Source of the DNA: Spartobacteria bacterium
GTDB lineage: Bacteria; Verrucomicrobiota; Verrucomicrobiia; Chthoniobacterales; UBA6821
Direction: 5' to 3'
DNA: 8,139 nucleotides
Assembly (NCBI GenBank): GCA_947466005.1
Contig: CANIBV010000074.1
Span: 1 to 8,139, forward strand
The notes under the pieces were generated by a model that made no database searches, was not told where the DNA came from, and was given only the letters and a program-made list of their open reading frames with translations. Shown piece after piece: positions 1 through 6,303 of this stretch. Numbering within the stretch: the first letter of the stretch is position 1; each line of letters starts with the position of its first letter. The position numbers and the translations under genes were made by a program.

Positions 1-70
1 ATTTCATAAGTTAAGGGATTGACGAAAAAAAAAGTTCTTCATCGCAATGGATAAAGTTTACAGAGTTTTT

Positions 71-94
71 CTTGAGTTCCTGAGTTCCAGATTA
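71..94 (+). repeat. 24-nt intergenic element, copy 1 (tandem TGAGTTCC)
   Basis: Two consecutive TGAGTTCC-type octamers followed by AGATTA lie about 90 nt upstream of rpsO. The same 24-nt string occurs upstream of livH at 5241-5264 with 22 of 24 identical bases; the differences are at element positions 2 and 19. Both copies are preceded by a T-rich run and lie in non-coding DNA on the same strand as the downstream gene. It could be a protein-binding site, a shared 5'-transcript element or a dispersed repeat family; the sequence does not decide between these. Confidence 0.7.
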
Positions 95-186
95 TTTCAG
101 ATTGCCTTGCTGTTGGAATTTGAGAAAAGCCGAATCTCCTTGTCAGGATTCCCAGGAAAGGCTAGATTCCGACCCTCTAAAAAAAC

Positions 187-447
187 ATGACGACTACAGA
201 AACAGCAGAAACAGCAGCACTCCGGCTGCACGAGAAGGACACCGGCAGCGCTGATGTCCAAGTGGCTAACCTCACTCAGAGGATCACCTCTCTCACCGAG
301 CATCTCAAGGGCAACGCCAAGGATCACTCCTCCCGTCGCGGCCTTCTTAAGATGGTTGCCACACGCCGCCGTCTTCTCGATTACCTCAAGGATACCGCTT
401 CCGAGCGTTACCAGGCGGTCATCGAGAAGCTGAATCTGCGTAAATAA
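187..447 (+). CDS. rpsO: 30S ribosomal protein S15
   Basis: S15 binds the central domain of 16S rRNA early in small-subunit assembly and contributes to a bridge to the 50S subunit. The 86-residue product is close to the 89 residues of the E. coli protein. It carries the family signatures DTGSADVQVANLT (residues 18-30) and KDHSSRRGLLKMV (45-57), followed by the basic RRRLLDYLK helix (60-68), including the conserved rRNA-contacting His and Ser near residues 47-49. The N-terminal helix before residue 13 diverges from E. coli and contains a 9-bp tandem duplication (199-207 and 208-216) encoding ETA-ETA. The ATG is preceded by an A-rich run with no Shine-Dalgarno sequence. A TTGACG at 19-24 resembles a -35 box but has no convincing -10 at the right spacing. 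Placement directly before pnp is the classical arrangement, so identity is secure. Confidence 0.97.
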   Translation: MTTTETAETAALRLHEKDTGSADVQVANLTQRITSLTEHLKGNAKDHSSRRGLLKMVATRRRLLDYLKDTASERYQAVIEKLNLRK

Positions 448-569
448 AAGGCTGACCTAAGGACTTCTGTTCTCTGTAGGTTCTCTGATTCCAAGGAATC
501 GGGGAGTCATCTCGAGAAACAGACCTCTCCGGTCAACCCTGCCCCACAGGCAACCCCAATACCCTCTGA

Positions 570-592
570 CCCCCTGCATTTTTAGCGGGGGG
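570..592 (+). terminator. Weak hairpin, possible rpsO terminator or attenuator
   Basis: CCCCC (570-574) pairs with GGGGG (587-591). Inside, GC (576-577) pairs with GC (585-586), with one bulged T, around the loop ATTTTTA. The stem is G+C-rich, but no T tract follows the 3' arm, so a classical rho-independent terminator is doubtful. It could instead be a partial terminator or processing hairpin between rpsO and pnp. Confidence 0.35.
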
Positions 593-617
593 CTTGCAAC
601 GAAACATACCATCCATG

Positions 618-674
618 CAGGCGCCCATTCCGGGTGCTATCCGCATGTCGGGCGCTCACAAAATCATGCGCCTG
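618..674 (+). promoter_or_regulatory. pnp leader with alternative base-pairings
   Basis: One strand segment can pair in three exclusive ways. GCGCCC (621-626) can pair with GGGTGC (632-637, one G-T wobble) or with GGGCGC (650-655), and CAGGCGC (618-624) can pair perfectly with GCGCCTG (668-674). The structures lie 40-100 nt before the pnp start codon. In E. coli the pnp leader forms a stem-loop cut by RNase III, through which PNPase represses its own synthesis. A comparable role here is inference from position only. Confidence 0.35.
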
Positions 675-715
675 AATCCCATCCAAGCAATCCACCCACC
701 CAACCCTTAATTCCC

Positions 716-2857
716 ATGTCACACACCATTATCACGGCCAACGTCGGCCAAAACCCCATCAGCTTTGAGACCGGCAAGATTGCCAAGCTCGCAGACGGCG
801 CCGTTGTCGTCACCTCCGGCGAGACCATCGTTCTCGTCAGCGCAGTCTCTGCAACCTCGGTCAAGGAAGGTCAGGATTTCTTCCCGCTCACCGTTGATTA
901 CAAGGAGAAGGCTGCTGCAGTCGGCAAGTTCCCCGGTGGTTACTTCAAGCGCGAAGGCCGCCCGAGCGAGAAGGAGATCCTCACCGCCCGCATGACCGAC
1001 CGTCCCCTGCGCCCCCTCTTCCCGAAGGGCTACTTCTACGATACGCAGATCATCAGCATCCTTCTCTCCGCTGACGGCCAGATCGATCCCGACATCCTCT
1101 CCATTAACGGAGCATCGGCCGCGCTCTGCGTCTCCGATATCCCGTTTGAGAAGCCGATCGCAGCAGTCCGCGTCGGCCGCGTGAACGGTGAGTTCGTCGT
1201 GAACCCGACCCACGCCGAGCGTGAGCACAGCGACCTCGATCTCGTCTATGTCGGCGACGGCGAGCAGGTCATCATGATCGAGGGTGCGGCCAACGAACTT
1301 CCTGAAGAGGACTTCAAGAAGGCTCTCGATTTCGCCCGTGACCAGACCCGTCCCCTCATTGCAGCCCAGCGCGAACTCATCGCCAAGGCCGGCAAGCCAA
1401 AACGTGAAGTCGCTCTCCTCTCGGTTGACGAGGGAATGCTCGAGATCGCCTACGCAGTCGCAGGTGACCGCATCGAGGCAGCGCTCTACACTCAGGGCAA
1501 GGTTGGCCGCGGCAAGGCTGTCGGCGCCCTTCGTGAGGAGGTGAGTTCCAAGATCCTTGAGAAGTTCCCTGCGGCAACCAAGTTCGAGATTTCCCAGGCG
1601 TTTGATTACCTTCAGAAGAAGGCCTTCCGCGTCAGCATCCTCGATAAGCAGAAGCGCTGCGATGGCCGCGGCCTTCTTGAGCTCCGTCAGCTCACCAGCG
1701 AGACCACCGTCCTGCCCCGCGCACACGGTTCCGCTCTCTTTGCCCGCGGCGAGACCCAGGCCATGGCGCTGGCAACCCTTGCCACCTCCGACGAGGCCCA
1801 GATGATCGACGGATACGGCGGAGGCGAGACTACCAAGCGTTTCCTTTTGCACTACAACTTCCCTCCCTTCAGCGTCGGCGAGACCGGTCGCTTCGGAGGT
1901 CAGAACCGCCGCGAGATCGGCCATGGTGCCCTTGCCGAGCGATCGATCTTCCCGGTTATCCCGAGCCAGCAGGAGTTCCCTTATGCGCTGCGTGTGACCA
2001 GTGAGGTCATGGAGTCCAATGGCTCCACCTCGATGGCCTCCGTCTGCGCGGGCGTTCTCGCCCTCCTTGACGCAGGTGTGCCCCTCAAGCGTCCCGTCGC
2101 TGGCATCTCCGTCGGTCTCGTCTCCGAGGACGATGGCAACGGCAAGCTCACTCGCCACGCCCTGCTCACCGACATCATCGGCAGCGAGGATCACTTCGGC
2201 GACATGGACTTCAAGCTCTGTGGCACCGAGGTAGGTGTCACCGGATTCCAGCTCGATCTCAAGCTCAAGGGAATCAGCCACGAACTCATGGCTACAGCCA
2301 TCGATGACGCCCGCAAGAATCGCGGACTTATCCTTGCTCACATGAATCAGACGCTCCCTGCTCACCGCAGTGAGATGAGCAAGTACGCTCCGCGCATCGA
2401 GACCGTCAAGGTGCCTCAGGACAAGATAGGCCTCATCATCGGCCCTGGTGGCAAGACCATCAAAAGCATCGTTGCCGAGACGGGTGCCGAGATCAATATC
2501 GAGGACGATGGCTCCGTGAACATCTACTCCAGCAACGGCGAGAGCCTGAAGCGCGCGAAGGAGATCATCCTGGGGATGATCAAGGAGATCGGGGTTGGCG
2601 AGATCTATCAGGGTACCGTCGTCTCCATCAAGGAGTTCGGTGCCTTCGTCGAGGTGCTTCCTGGCAAGGATGGACTGGTCCATATCTCCGAGCTTGCAGA
2701 CATGCGTGTCAACAAGGTCGAGGATGTCGTCAAGACAGGCGACGTCATCTGGGTCAAGTGCATCGGGGTCGATGACAAGGGCCGGGTGAAGCTCAGCCGC
2801 AAGGCTGCGATGAAAGAGCGCGACCAGGCAGCAGGCACGACCGAGAACGCCGGCTAA
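716..2857 (+). CDS. pnp: Polyribonucleotide nucleotidyltransferase (PNPase)
   Basis: PNPase is the cytoplasmic 3'-to-5' phosphorolytic exoribonuclease that releases nucleoside diphosphates. It works as a ring-shaped trimer, often with RNase E and a helicase. The 713-residue length matches the family (711 in E. coli). Order: first RNase PH-like domain (about 10-145) with the RNA-contacting loop GGYFKREGRP (74-83); helical domain (about 235-310); second RNase PH domain (about 320-545) with the phosphate-binding SNGSTSMAS (434-442) and the metal/catalytic aspartates D492 and D498 in EDHFGDMD; KH domain with GXXG at 576-579 (IIGPGGKTIK); and S1 domain (about 628-696, GTVVSIKEFGAFVEVLPGKDGLVHISEL). 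All key residues are intact. The ATG at 716 fits the family N-terminus; no Shine-Dalgarno sequence precedes it. It follows rpsO in the standard order and is closed by paired hairpins at 2877-2945. Confidence 0.98.
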   Translation: MSHTIITANVGQNPISFETGKIAKLADGAVVVTSGETIVLVSAVSATSVKEGQDFFPLTVDYKEKAAAVGKFPGGYFKREGRPSEKEILTARMTDRPLRPLFPKGYFYDTQIISILLSADGQIDPDILSINGASAALCVSDIPFEKPIAAVRVGRVNGEFVVNPTHAEREHSDLDLVYVGDGEQVIMIEGAANELPEEDFKKALDFARDQTRPLIAAQRELIAKAGKPKREVALLSVDEGMLEIAYAVAGDRIEAALYTQGKVGRGKAVGALREEVSSKILEKFPAATKFEISQAFDYLQKKAFRVSILDKQKRCDGRGLLELRQLTSETTVLPRAHGSALFARGETQAMALATLATSDEAQMIDGYGGGETTKRFLLHYNFPPFSVGETGRFGGQNRREIGHGALAERSIFPVIPSQQEFPYALRVTSEVMESNGSTSMASVCAGVLALLDAGVPLKRPVAGISVGLVSEDDGNGKLTRHALLTDIIGSEDHFGDMDFKLCGTEVGVTGFQLDLKLKGISHELMATAIDDARKNRGLILAHMNQTLPAHRSEMSKYAPRIETVKVPQDKIGLIIGPGGKTIKSIVAETGAEINIEDDGSVNIYSSNGESLKRAKEIILGMIKEIGVGEIYQGTVVSIKEFGAFVEVLPGKDGLVHISELADMRVNKVEDVVKTGDVIWVKCIGVDDKGRVKLSRKAAMKERDQAAGTTENAG

Positions 2858-2876
2858 GCAGCACAAACAAAGCCTT

Positions 2877-2901
2877 CAAGCGGGAGTTCAACTCCCGCTT
2901 G
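2877..2901 (+). repeat. Perfect 12-bp inverted repeat after pnp
   Basis: CAAGCGGGAGTT (2877-2888) and AACTCCCGCTTG (2890-2901) are exact reverse complements separated by one base. As RNA this forms a stem of about 10 bp with a five-base loop. It begins 20 nt after the pnp stop codon and is followed 12 nt later by the terminator hairpin. No T tract follows directly. It may block 3' exonucleases or form a composite terminator. Confidence 0.7.
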
Positions 2902-2913
2902 AGAGACTTATCA

Positions 2914-2945
2914 AGCCTCCGGAGAGGAAACTCCCGGGGGCTTTT
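2914..2945 (+). terminator. Rho-independent terminator of pnp
   Basis: AGCCTCCGGAG (2914-2924) pairs with CTCCCGGGGGCT (2931-2942) around the loop AGGAAA, with one G-T wobble and one bulged G, and runs straight into a TTTTT tract. It lies 57 nt beyond the pnp stop codon and before the porin promoter region, so it should separate the two transcription units. Confidence 0.85.
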
Positions 2946-2983
2946 TCGTGCACTGAGAGCGTGAGCGCGAGGGGGTAAAGTTA

Positions 2984-3011
2984 TGTGACGAAATTGTGAC
3001 ATTACTATGAT
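2984..3011 (+). promoter_or_regulatory. Candidate porin promoter with 11-bp direct repeat
   Basis: A TATGAT (3006-3011) resembles a sigma70 -10 box, 65 nt upstream of the porin ATG. TGTGAC occurs at 2984-2989 and again at 2995-3000, an exact 11-bp period that places both copies on one face of the helix and across the expected -35 position. No good -35 hexamer is present, which suits an activator-dependent promoter. Same-face direct repeats are typical of OmpR/PhoB-family response regulators; the regulator here is unknown. Confidence 0.45.
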
Positions 3012-3038
3012 TGAAGGTCCCCAGTGAGTGTGTAGTTT

Positions 3039-3049
3039 CACCTCCTTTC
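3039..3049 (+). other. Copy of the 16S rRNA 3'-end (anti-Shine-Dalgarno) sequence
   Basis: CACCTCCTTTC in the porin 5' leader equals the conserved 3'-terminal sequence of bacterial 16S rRNA that carries the anti-Shine-Dalgarno core CCTCC. It starts 38 nt before the porin start codon. It cannot act as a Shine-Dalgarno sequence because it has the same sense as the rRNA. It could pair with a purine-rich site elsewhere in an RNA, or be fortuitous. Confidence 0.5.
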
Positions 3050-3076
3050 CAAGATAAGTTACCCCGAAAACCACAC

Positions 3077-5113
3077 ATGAAAAAAACCCTACTGCTTGCT
3101 GTCATCAGCCTGACTGGCGGACTGTCCTACGGGCAGGGAACCACTAGTTCGCCATCAGAACGCATTTACGACGCGCATCCTTTTTCCCGCCCCAATGTTT
3201 TCAAGGTTGGCGACAACTCCGCCGCCTCAACGAATGCTCCGATAACCGATCAGGATCATCATAATCATGCCTCCACGCTGCATTTCAACGAATACGACAA
3301 ACCGCATTCCCTCGCTCCCCACGCCTCGGGAATCGCCCACGCCTCGGGGGGGCACCTATGGGACATGGAGCGATCCTGGTGGAACGGGAGCAGTGCTTCT
3401 GCGAACTGGTTCGGTCTCGGTTTTCCGCTGAAGGATCACGGGTTGACGGTCAGCGGTGAATTCAAGCAAGTCTATTATAACATGGCGCAGGGGGGAATGC
3501 CCAACATGCCTAAGAATCTGTGGCTCACCGAGGTGAAGCTTAAGGGGATTTTCGATTTCGAGAAAATCTTCGGAGACTACGCCAGAGGATTTTCCTTTGT
3601 CACCAACTGGCGTTACCGTAACCGCGGTGCCGATCCAGCGAATGTGGAGGGCGTTCCGATCAGTCAACTCGGTGAGTCCTCCAACTCAGGCCTCGGTATG
3701 CGCATCATGACCCAATACCTCCAGTGGCAGTCGGATGGCTCCAAGGATCCCTCACTTGTCGTGCATGCCGGTTGGGAGAACCCCTACGAATACTTCATTC
3801 AGCAGCCGCTCTCTAAACTCTTCGAACTCAACGCTGTCAATGCTTCCAAGGGGATCGGCGCAACGCTGGGCAATGGCATCGCGGTCGCCAACCAAGCCGG
3901 CACGAAGGAATACAGTTACAGAACGACAGGCGTTCCCTGGACCAGCAGCTACGCCACCTGGGGTGGGACGCTGAGGGTGAAGCCCTCGTGCGTCACCTAC
4001 ATCCAGAGTGGTCTTTATGCGGCCATCTCCCGGACGGATGTCAACGCCTCTATCTACAGGCCCACGGATGTCTACCCCTACACGGCTGTCTCACCCCAGT
4101 ATGTCGGCACGTACAAATCCACCGGCAGGGTCCTCAATTCGGTGGGTGTCAATGGACAGCCCAATGGAAAAACCACGACACAGGGATGGGTTGCCACCCC
4201 TGCCAACAATCACGGATTCTTCATGCAAGGAGCACCCAAATTCAATCCGCAGACGCAGAACATCGGTGTTGCCGGGGCAGACCCTGGGATGAACGGAAAC
4301 TACACCTCCAACGGCATCTACACGGTCAACGAGGTGGGGTGGACACCGAAATTCGGCGAGGATCAGCTCGAAGGGAAATATGTCTTCGGCGGTTATATCT
4401 GGGGCCAGCCAAACTCATCCTTCACTCCAACCTCATATTCTTCCTACGCGACCACAAAACCGCTTTCCAGCCTCATCAACCAGTGTCAGTGGGGACTCTA
4501 CTGGCAGGCTGACCAGCGCCTGACCGCAGTTAAGGAGGAAGTGCCGGACACGTCGATTGATGCAGTCTCCGGGGCCACGATCAGCAAAGTGACCAAGAAG
4601 GGACTCTACAGCATCAATATGGCGAACTACACGCCTCCCCAGAACAACATCCTTCCGTTCTACGCCCACACCGGACTTGTCTATCGCGGCCTGATTCCCA
4701 AGCGTGATGAGGACATGCTTGGCTTTGTCGCCGCATTCGCAGTCTACAGCTCCTACTTCAATGATTATCTGAAGTCCCAGAACGAGGCCCTTTATAACTC
4801 TTACACCAGTGCCTACAACGGAACGGTGCCTGATGGTCCCACGACGGCAACGCCGCCGAATCCCAATACCGGGCAGCCTCAGACAAAAAGCGTCAAAGTA
4901 AATGGCAAAACTGTAAAAGTGCCTGTTGTGAATACCTACTACGCCTACAGGCCGATGTTCTCGACCACCGAGCAGTTGGAGGCATTCTACAGCGTGCAGG
5001 TGAACAAGTGGTCCGCCGTCAAGCCGTATGCTCAGTACATCATCAACCCCTCCGGCAACGGCACTCTTGGGAACGAATGGATTCTGGGTGTGCGTTTCAC
5101 GGCTGCCTTCTGA
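3077..5113 (+). CDS. OprB-like carbohydrate-selective outer-membrane porin
   Basis: This probably forms an outer-membrane beta-barrel channel for sugars or other small solutes. From the ATG at 3077 it is 678 residues, starting with a typical signal peptide (MKK, hydrophobic core to about residue 16, likely cleavage after SYG at 17-19). An upstream in-frame TTG at 3011 overlaps the candidate -10 box and would bury the signal peptide, so it was not used. OprB-like features: WFGLGFPLKDHGLTVSGEFK (111-130), a LKGIFDFEKIFGDYARGFSF block (155-174), GLYWQADQRL (473-482), GLVYRGLIPKRDEDMLGFV (533-551), VQVNKWSAVKPYAQYIINPS (640-659), and a barrel-type C-terminus ending in Phe. The mature N-terminus is His-rich (eight His in 61-93). 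Residues about 580-620 are a Pro/Thr/Asn-rich insert. A DAVSGAT flavinylation-like motif sits at 495-501. No Shine-Dalgarno sequence precedes the start. Substrate is not determined. Confidence 0.85.
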   Translation: MKKTLLLAVISLTGGLSYGQGTTSSPSERIYDAHPFSRPNVFKVGDNSAASTNAPITDQDHHNHASTLHFNEYDKPHSLAPHASGIAHASGGHLWDMERSWWNGSSASANWFGLGFPLKDHGLTVSGEFKQVYYNMAQGGMPNMPKNLWLTEVKLKGIFDFEKIFGDYARGFSFVTNWRYRNRGADPANVEGVPISQLGESSNSGLGMRIMTQYLQWQSDGSKDPSLVVHAGWENPYEYFIQQPLSKLFELNAVNASKGIGATLGNGIAVANQAGTKEYSYRTTGVPWTSSYATWGGTLRVKPSCVTYIQSGLYAAISRTDVNASIYRPTDVYPYTAVSPQYVGTYKSTGRVLNSVGVNGQPNGKTTTQGWVATPANNHGFFMQGAPKFNPQTQNIGVAGADPGMNGNYTSNGIYTVNEVGWTPKFGEDQLEGKYVFGGYIWGQPNSSFTPTSYSSYATTKPLSSLINQCQWGLYWQADQRLTAVKEEVPDTSIDAVSGATISKVTKKGLYSINMANYTPPQNNILPFYAHTGLVYRGLIPKRDEDMLGFVAAFAVYSSYFNDYLKSQNEALYNSYTSAYNGTVPDGPTTATPPNPNTGQPQTKSVKVNGKTVKVPVVNTYYAYRPMFSTTEQLEAFYSVQVNKWSAVKPYAQYIINPSGNGTLGNEWILGVRFTAAF

Positions 5114-5152
5114 TGCTTTTTTAGGTTGGTTTGAACTGGTTATGGAACAACC

Positions 5153-5187
5153 CCCTCCGGGTAAAACCGGAGGGAGTTTTCTTTTTT
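5153..5187 (+). terminator. Rho-independent terminator of the porin gene
   Basis: A perfect 8-bp stem, CCCTCCGG (5153-5160) with CCGGAGGG (5167-5174), encloses the loop GTAAAA. It is followed by AG and the T-rich tract TTTTCTTTTTT (5177-5187). It lies 40 nt past the porin stop codon and ends that transcription unit before livH. Confidence 0.93.
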
Positions 5188-5229
5188 GTTAGGGGACCCC
5201 GCTTATGGAATCCTCGTCCTCCCGTTCCG

Positions 5230-5235
5230 TAATAT
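5230..5235 (+). promoter_or_regulatory. Possible -10 box for livH
   Basis: TAATAT matches the sigma70 -10 consensus at five of six positions. It lies between the porin terminator and livH, where a promoter is needed. No good -35 hexamer stands 16-18 nt upstream. If used, transcription would start close to the tandem TGAGTTCC element at 5241-5264, putting that element at the very 5' end of the mRNA. Confidence 0.3.
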
Positions 5236-5240
5236 CCTTT

Positions 5241-5264
5241 CCTGAGTTCCTGAGTTCCTGATTA
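5241..5264 (+). repeat. 24-nt intergenic element, copy 2 (tandem TGAGTTCC)
   Basis: This is the partner of the element at 71-94, with 22 of 24 bases identical. It has two perfect TGAGTTCC octamers (5243-5250 and 5251-5258) followed by TGATTA. It ends 14 nt before the livH start codon, much closer than copy 1 is to rpsO. At this spacing it could affect translation initiation as well as transcription. It contains no Shine-Dalgarno core. Confidence 0.7.
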
Positions 5265-5278
5265 CTCTCCTCTCCATC

Positions 5279-6181
5279 ATGCAGGAATTTCTTCAGCAGT
5301 TGATCAACGGCCTCTCGCTTGGCGCGATATACGCCTTGATCGCGCTCGGCTACAGTATGGTCTACGGGTTGCTGAAGTTCATCAACTTCGCCCACGGTGA
5401 CATCCTGATGATTGGCGCGTTTGCCGGCTTCTACGCAGCTCCTTGGATCCAGCACCTACTGCCTAATCCCTGGATGACAACGGCTGCGGTCCTCATCTGC
5501 GCGATGCTGGTCTGCGCCGTGCTCGGGGTCGTCATCGAGAGACTCGCCTACCGGCCTCTGCGCAATCAGCCGAAACTGGCGGTGCTCATCACCTCAATCG
5601 GCGTCTCCCTGCTCCTCTCCTACGGCGGCCAGATTCTCTTCGGTGTGAATCAGAAGGCCTTCCCGGACCTCCTTCCCCTCATGCGCATTCCTCTTGGCGC
5701 GGGCGTCACGGTTTCCGGGAATCACCTGCTTGTGATGTCGGTGACGCTTGTGCTCCTGATTGGACTGCGTGAGACCGTCCTGCGAACCCGCTTCGGACTG
5801 GCACTTCGGGCTCTCTCCCAGAACCGGGATGCCGCTGCACTCATGGGCGTGAACAGCAACGCCGTGATTTCACTGACCTTCGCTCTCGGTTCCGCACTGG
5901 CAGGAGCGGCCGGCGTCCTCTATGCGATGAACATCCACTCGATTGAACCCCTCATGGGGACGCTTCCCGGCATCAAGGCCTTCGTGGCGGCAGTCCTCGG
6001 GGGCATCGGAAGTCTGCCTGGGGCCGCCGTTGGAGGGCTTCTGCTGGGCATTACCGAGTGCCTGCTCGGCGGATCCTTCTTGTCCTCCTACCGTGATGCC
6101 ATTGCCTTCGGGATACTCATCCTCATCCTGCTTGTTCGTCCTTCAGGGCTCTTCGGCAACTCTGCCGCAGAGAAAGTGTAG
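5279..6181 (+). CDS. livH: Branched-chain amino-acid ABC transporter permease LivH
   Basis: LivH is one of two inner-membrane permeases (with LivM) of the high-affinity ABC importer for leucine, isoleucine and valine; paralogues take up urea or other amides. The 300-residue product is near the E. coli length of 308. It has about eight hydrophobic segments, the family motif GLLKFINFAHGD (30-41), IERLAYRPLRNQPKLAVLITSIG (86-108), and the cytoplasmic coupling loop RFGLALRALSQNRDAAALMG (171-190) that contacts the ATPase. A glycine-rich VLGGIGSLPGAAVGGLLLG block (239-257) and the C-terminal RPSGLFG (287-293) follow. The ATG at 5279 gives the usual MQEFLQQLINGLSLGAIYAL start; no Shine-Dalgarno sequence precedes it. 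The usual livM, livG, livF and binding-protein genes do not follow: the next gene is convergent. The true substrate cannot be told from the permease alone. Confidence 0.93.
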   Translation: MQEFLQQLINGLSLGAIYALIALGYSMVYGLLKFINFAHGDILMIGAFAGFYAAPWIQHLLPNPWMTTAAVLICAMLVCAVLGVVIERLAYRPLRNQPKLAVLITSIGVSLLLSYGGQILFGVNQKAFPDLLPLMRIPLGAGVTVSGNHLLVMSVTLVLLIGLRETVLRTRFGLALRALSQNRDAAALMGVNSNAVISLTFALGSALAGAAGVLYAMNIHSIEPLMGTLPGIKAFVAAVLGGIGSLPGAAVGGLLLGITECLLGGSFLSSYRDAIAFGILILILLVRPSGLFGNSAAEKV

Positions 6182-6303
6182 GGAAGACGAAAGGCGCCGT
6201 AATGGCTGCGAAGCAACGGCCGGGTCAGCAAAGGCGAAAGGCGGGAAAAGAAGGCATCAATGTCGCGGTTGGAATTCATTCCGCTTGTCTCCCGAAGCGC
6301 CTA

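Larger units (their letters stand above)
448..715. other. rpsO-pnp intergenic region rich in inverted repeats
   Basis: These 268 nt contain no credible gene. They hold a perfect 6-bp inverted repeat GATTCC-AA-GGAATC (487-500), a short GACC/GGTC hairpin (522-534), a C-run/G-run hairpin (570-592) and a set of alternative pairings nearer pnp (618-674). Transcription from rpsO into pnp, as in other bacteria, is likely but cannot be proven here. No strong sigma70-type promoter was recognised within the interval. Confidence 0.6.

Noticed and set aside
719..2866. A 715-residue open frame on the - strand covering all of pnp
   Set aside because: It mirrors pnp codon by codon. The G+C-biased codon use of pnp leaves few stop codons in the opposite register, and the reverse translation has no recognisable domain, while the + strand is unmistakable PNPase.
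3011..3076. Upstream TTG start adding 22 residues to the porin
   Set aside because: The extension (KVPSECVVSPPF...) is not signal-like, would displace the clear signal peptide from the N-terminus, and overlaps the candidate -10 box.
3346..3352. G7 tract in the porin coding region as a phase-variation tract
   Set aside because: Seven Gs are expected about once in a window of this size and base composition, and the tract is short for known contingency loci; the reading frame is intact.
3988..4512. A 174-residue + strand frame inside the porin gene
   Set aside because: Out-of-frame shadow of the porin; His/Cys/Gln-rich with no family resemblance.
6182..6303. Bidirectional terminator between the convergent livH and LolA-like genes
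   Set aside because: Only a 5-bp CGCTT/AAGCG stem was found and no T tract on either strand, so no terminator can be supported.
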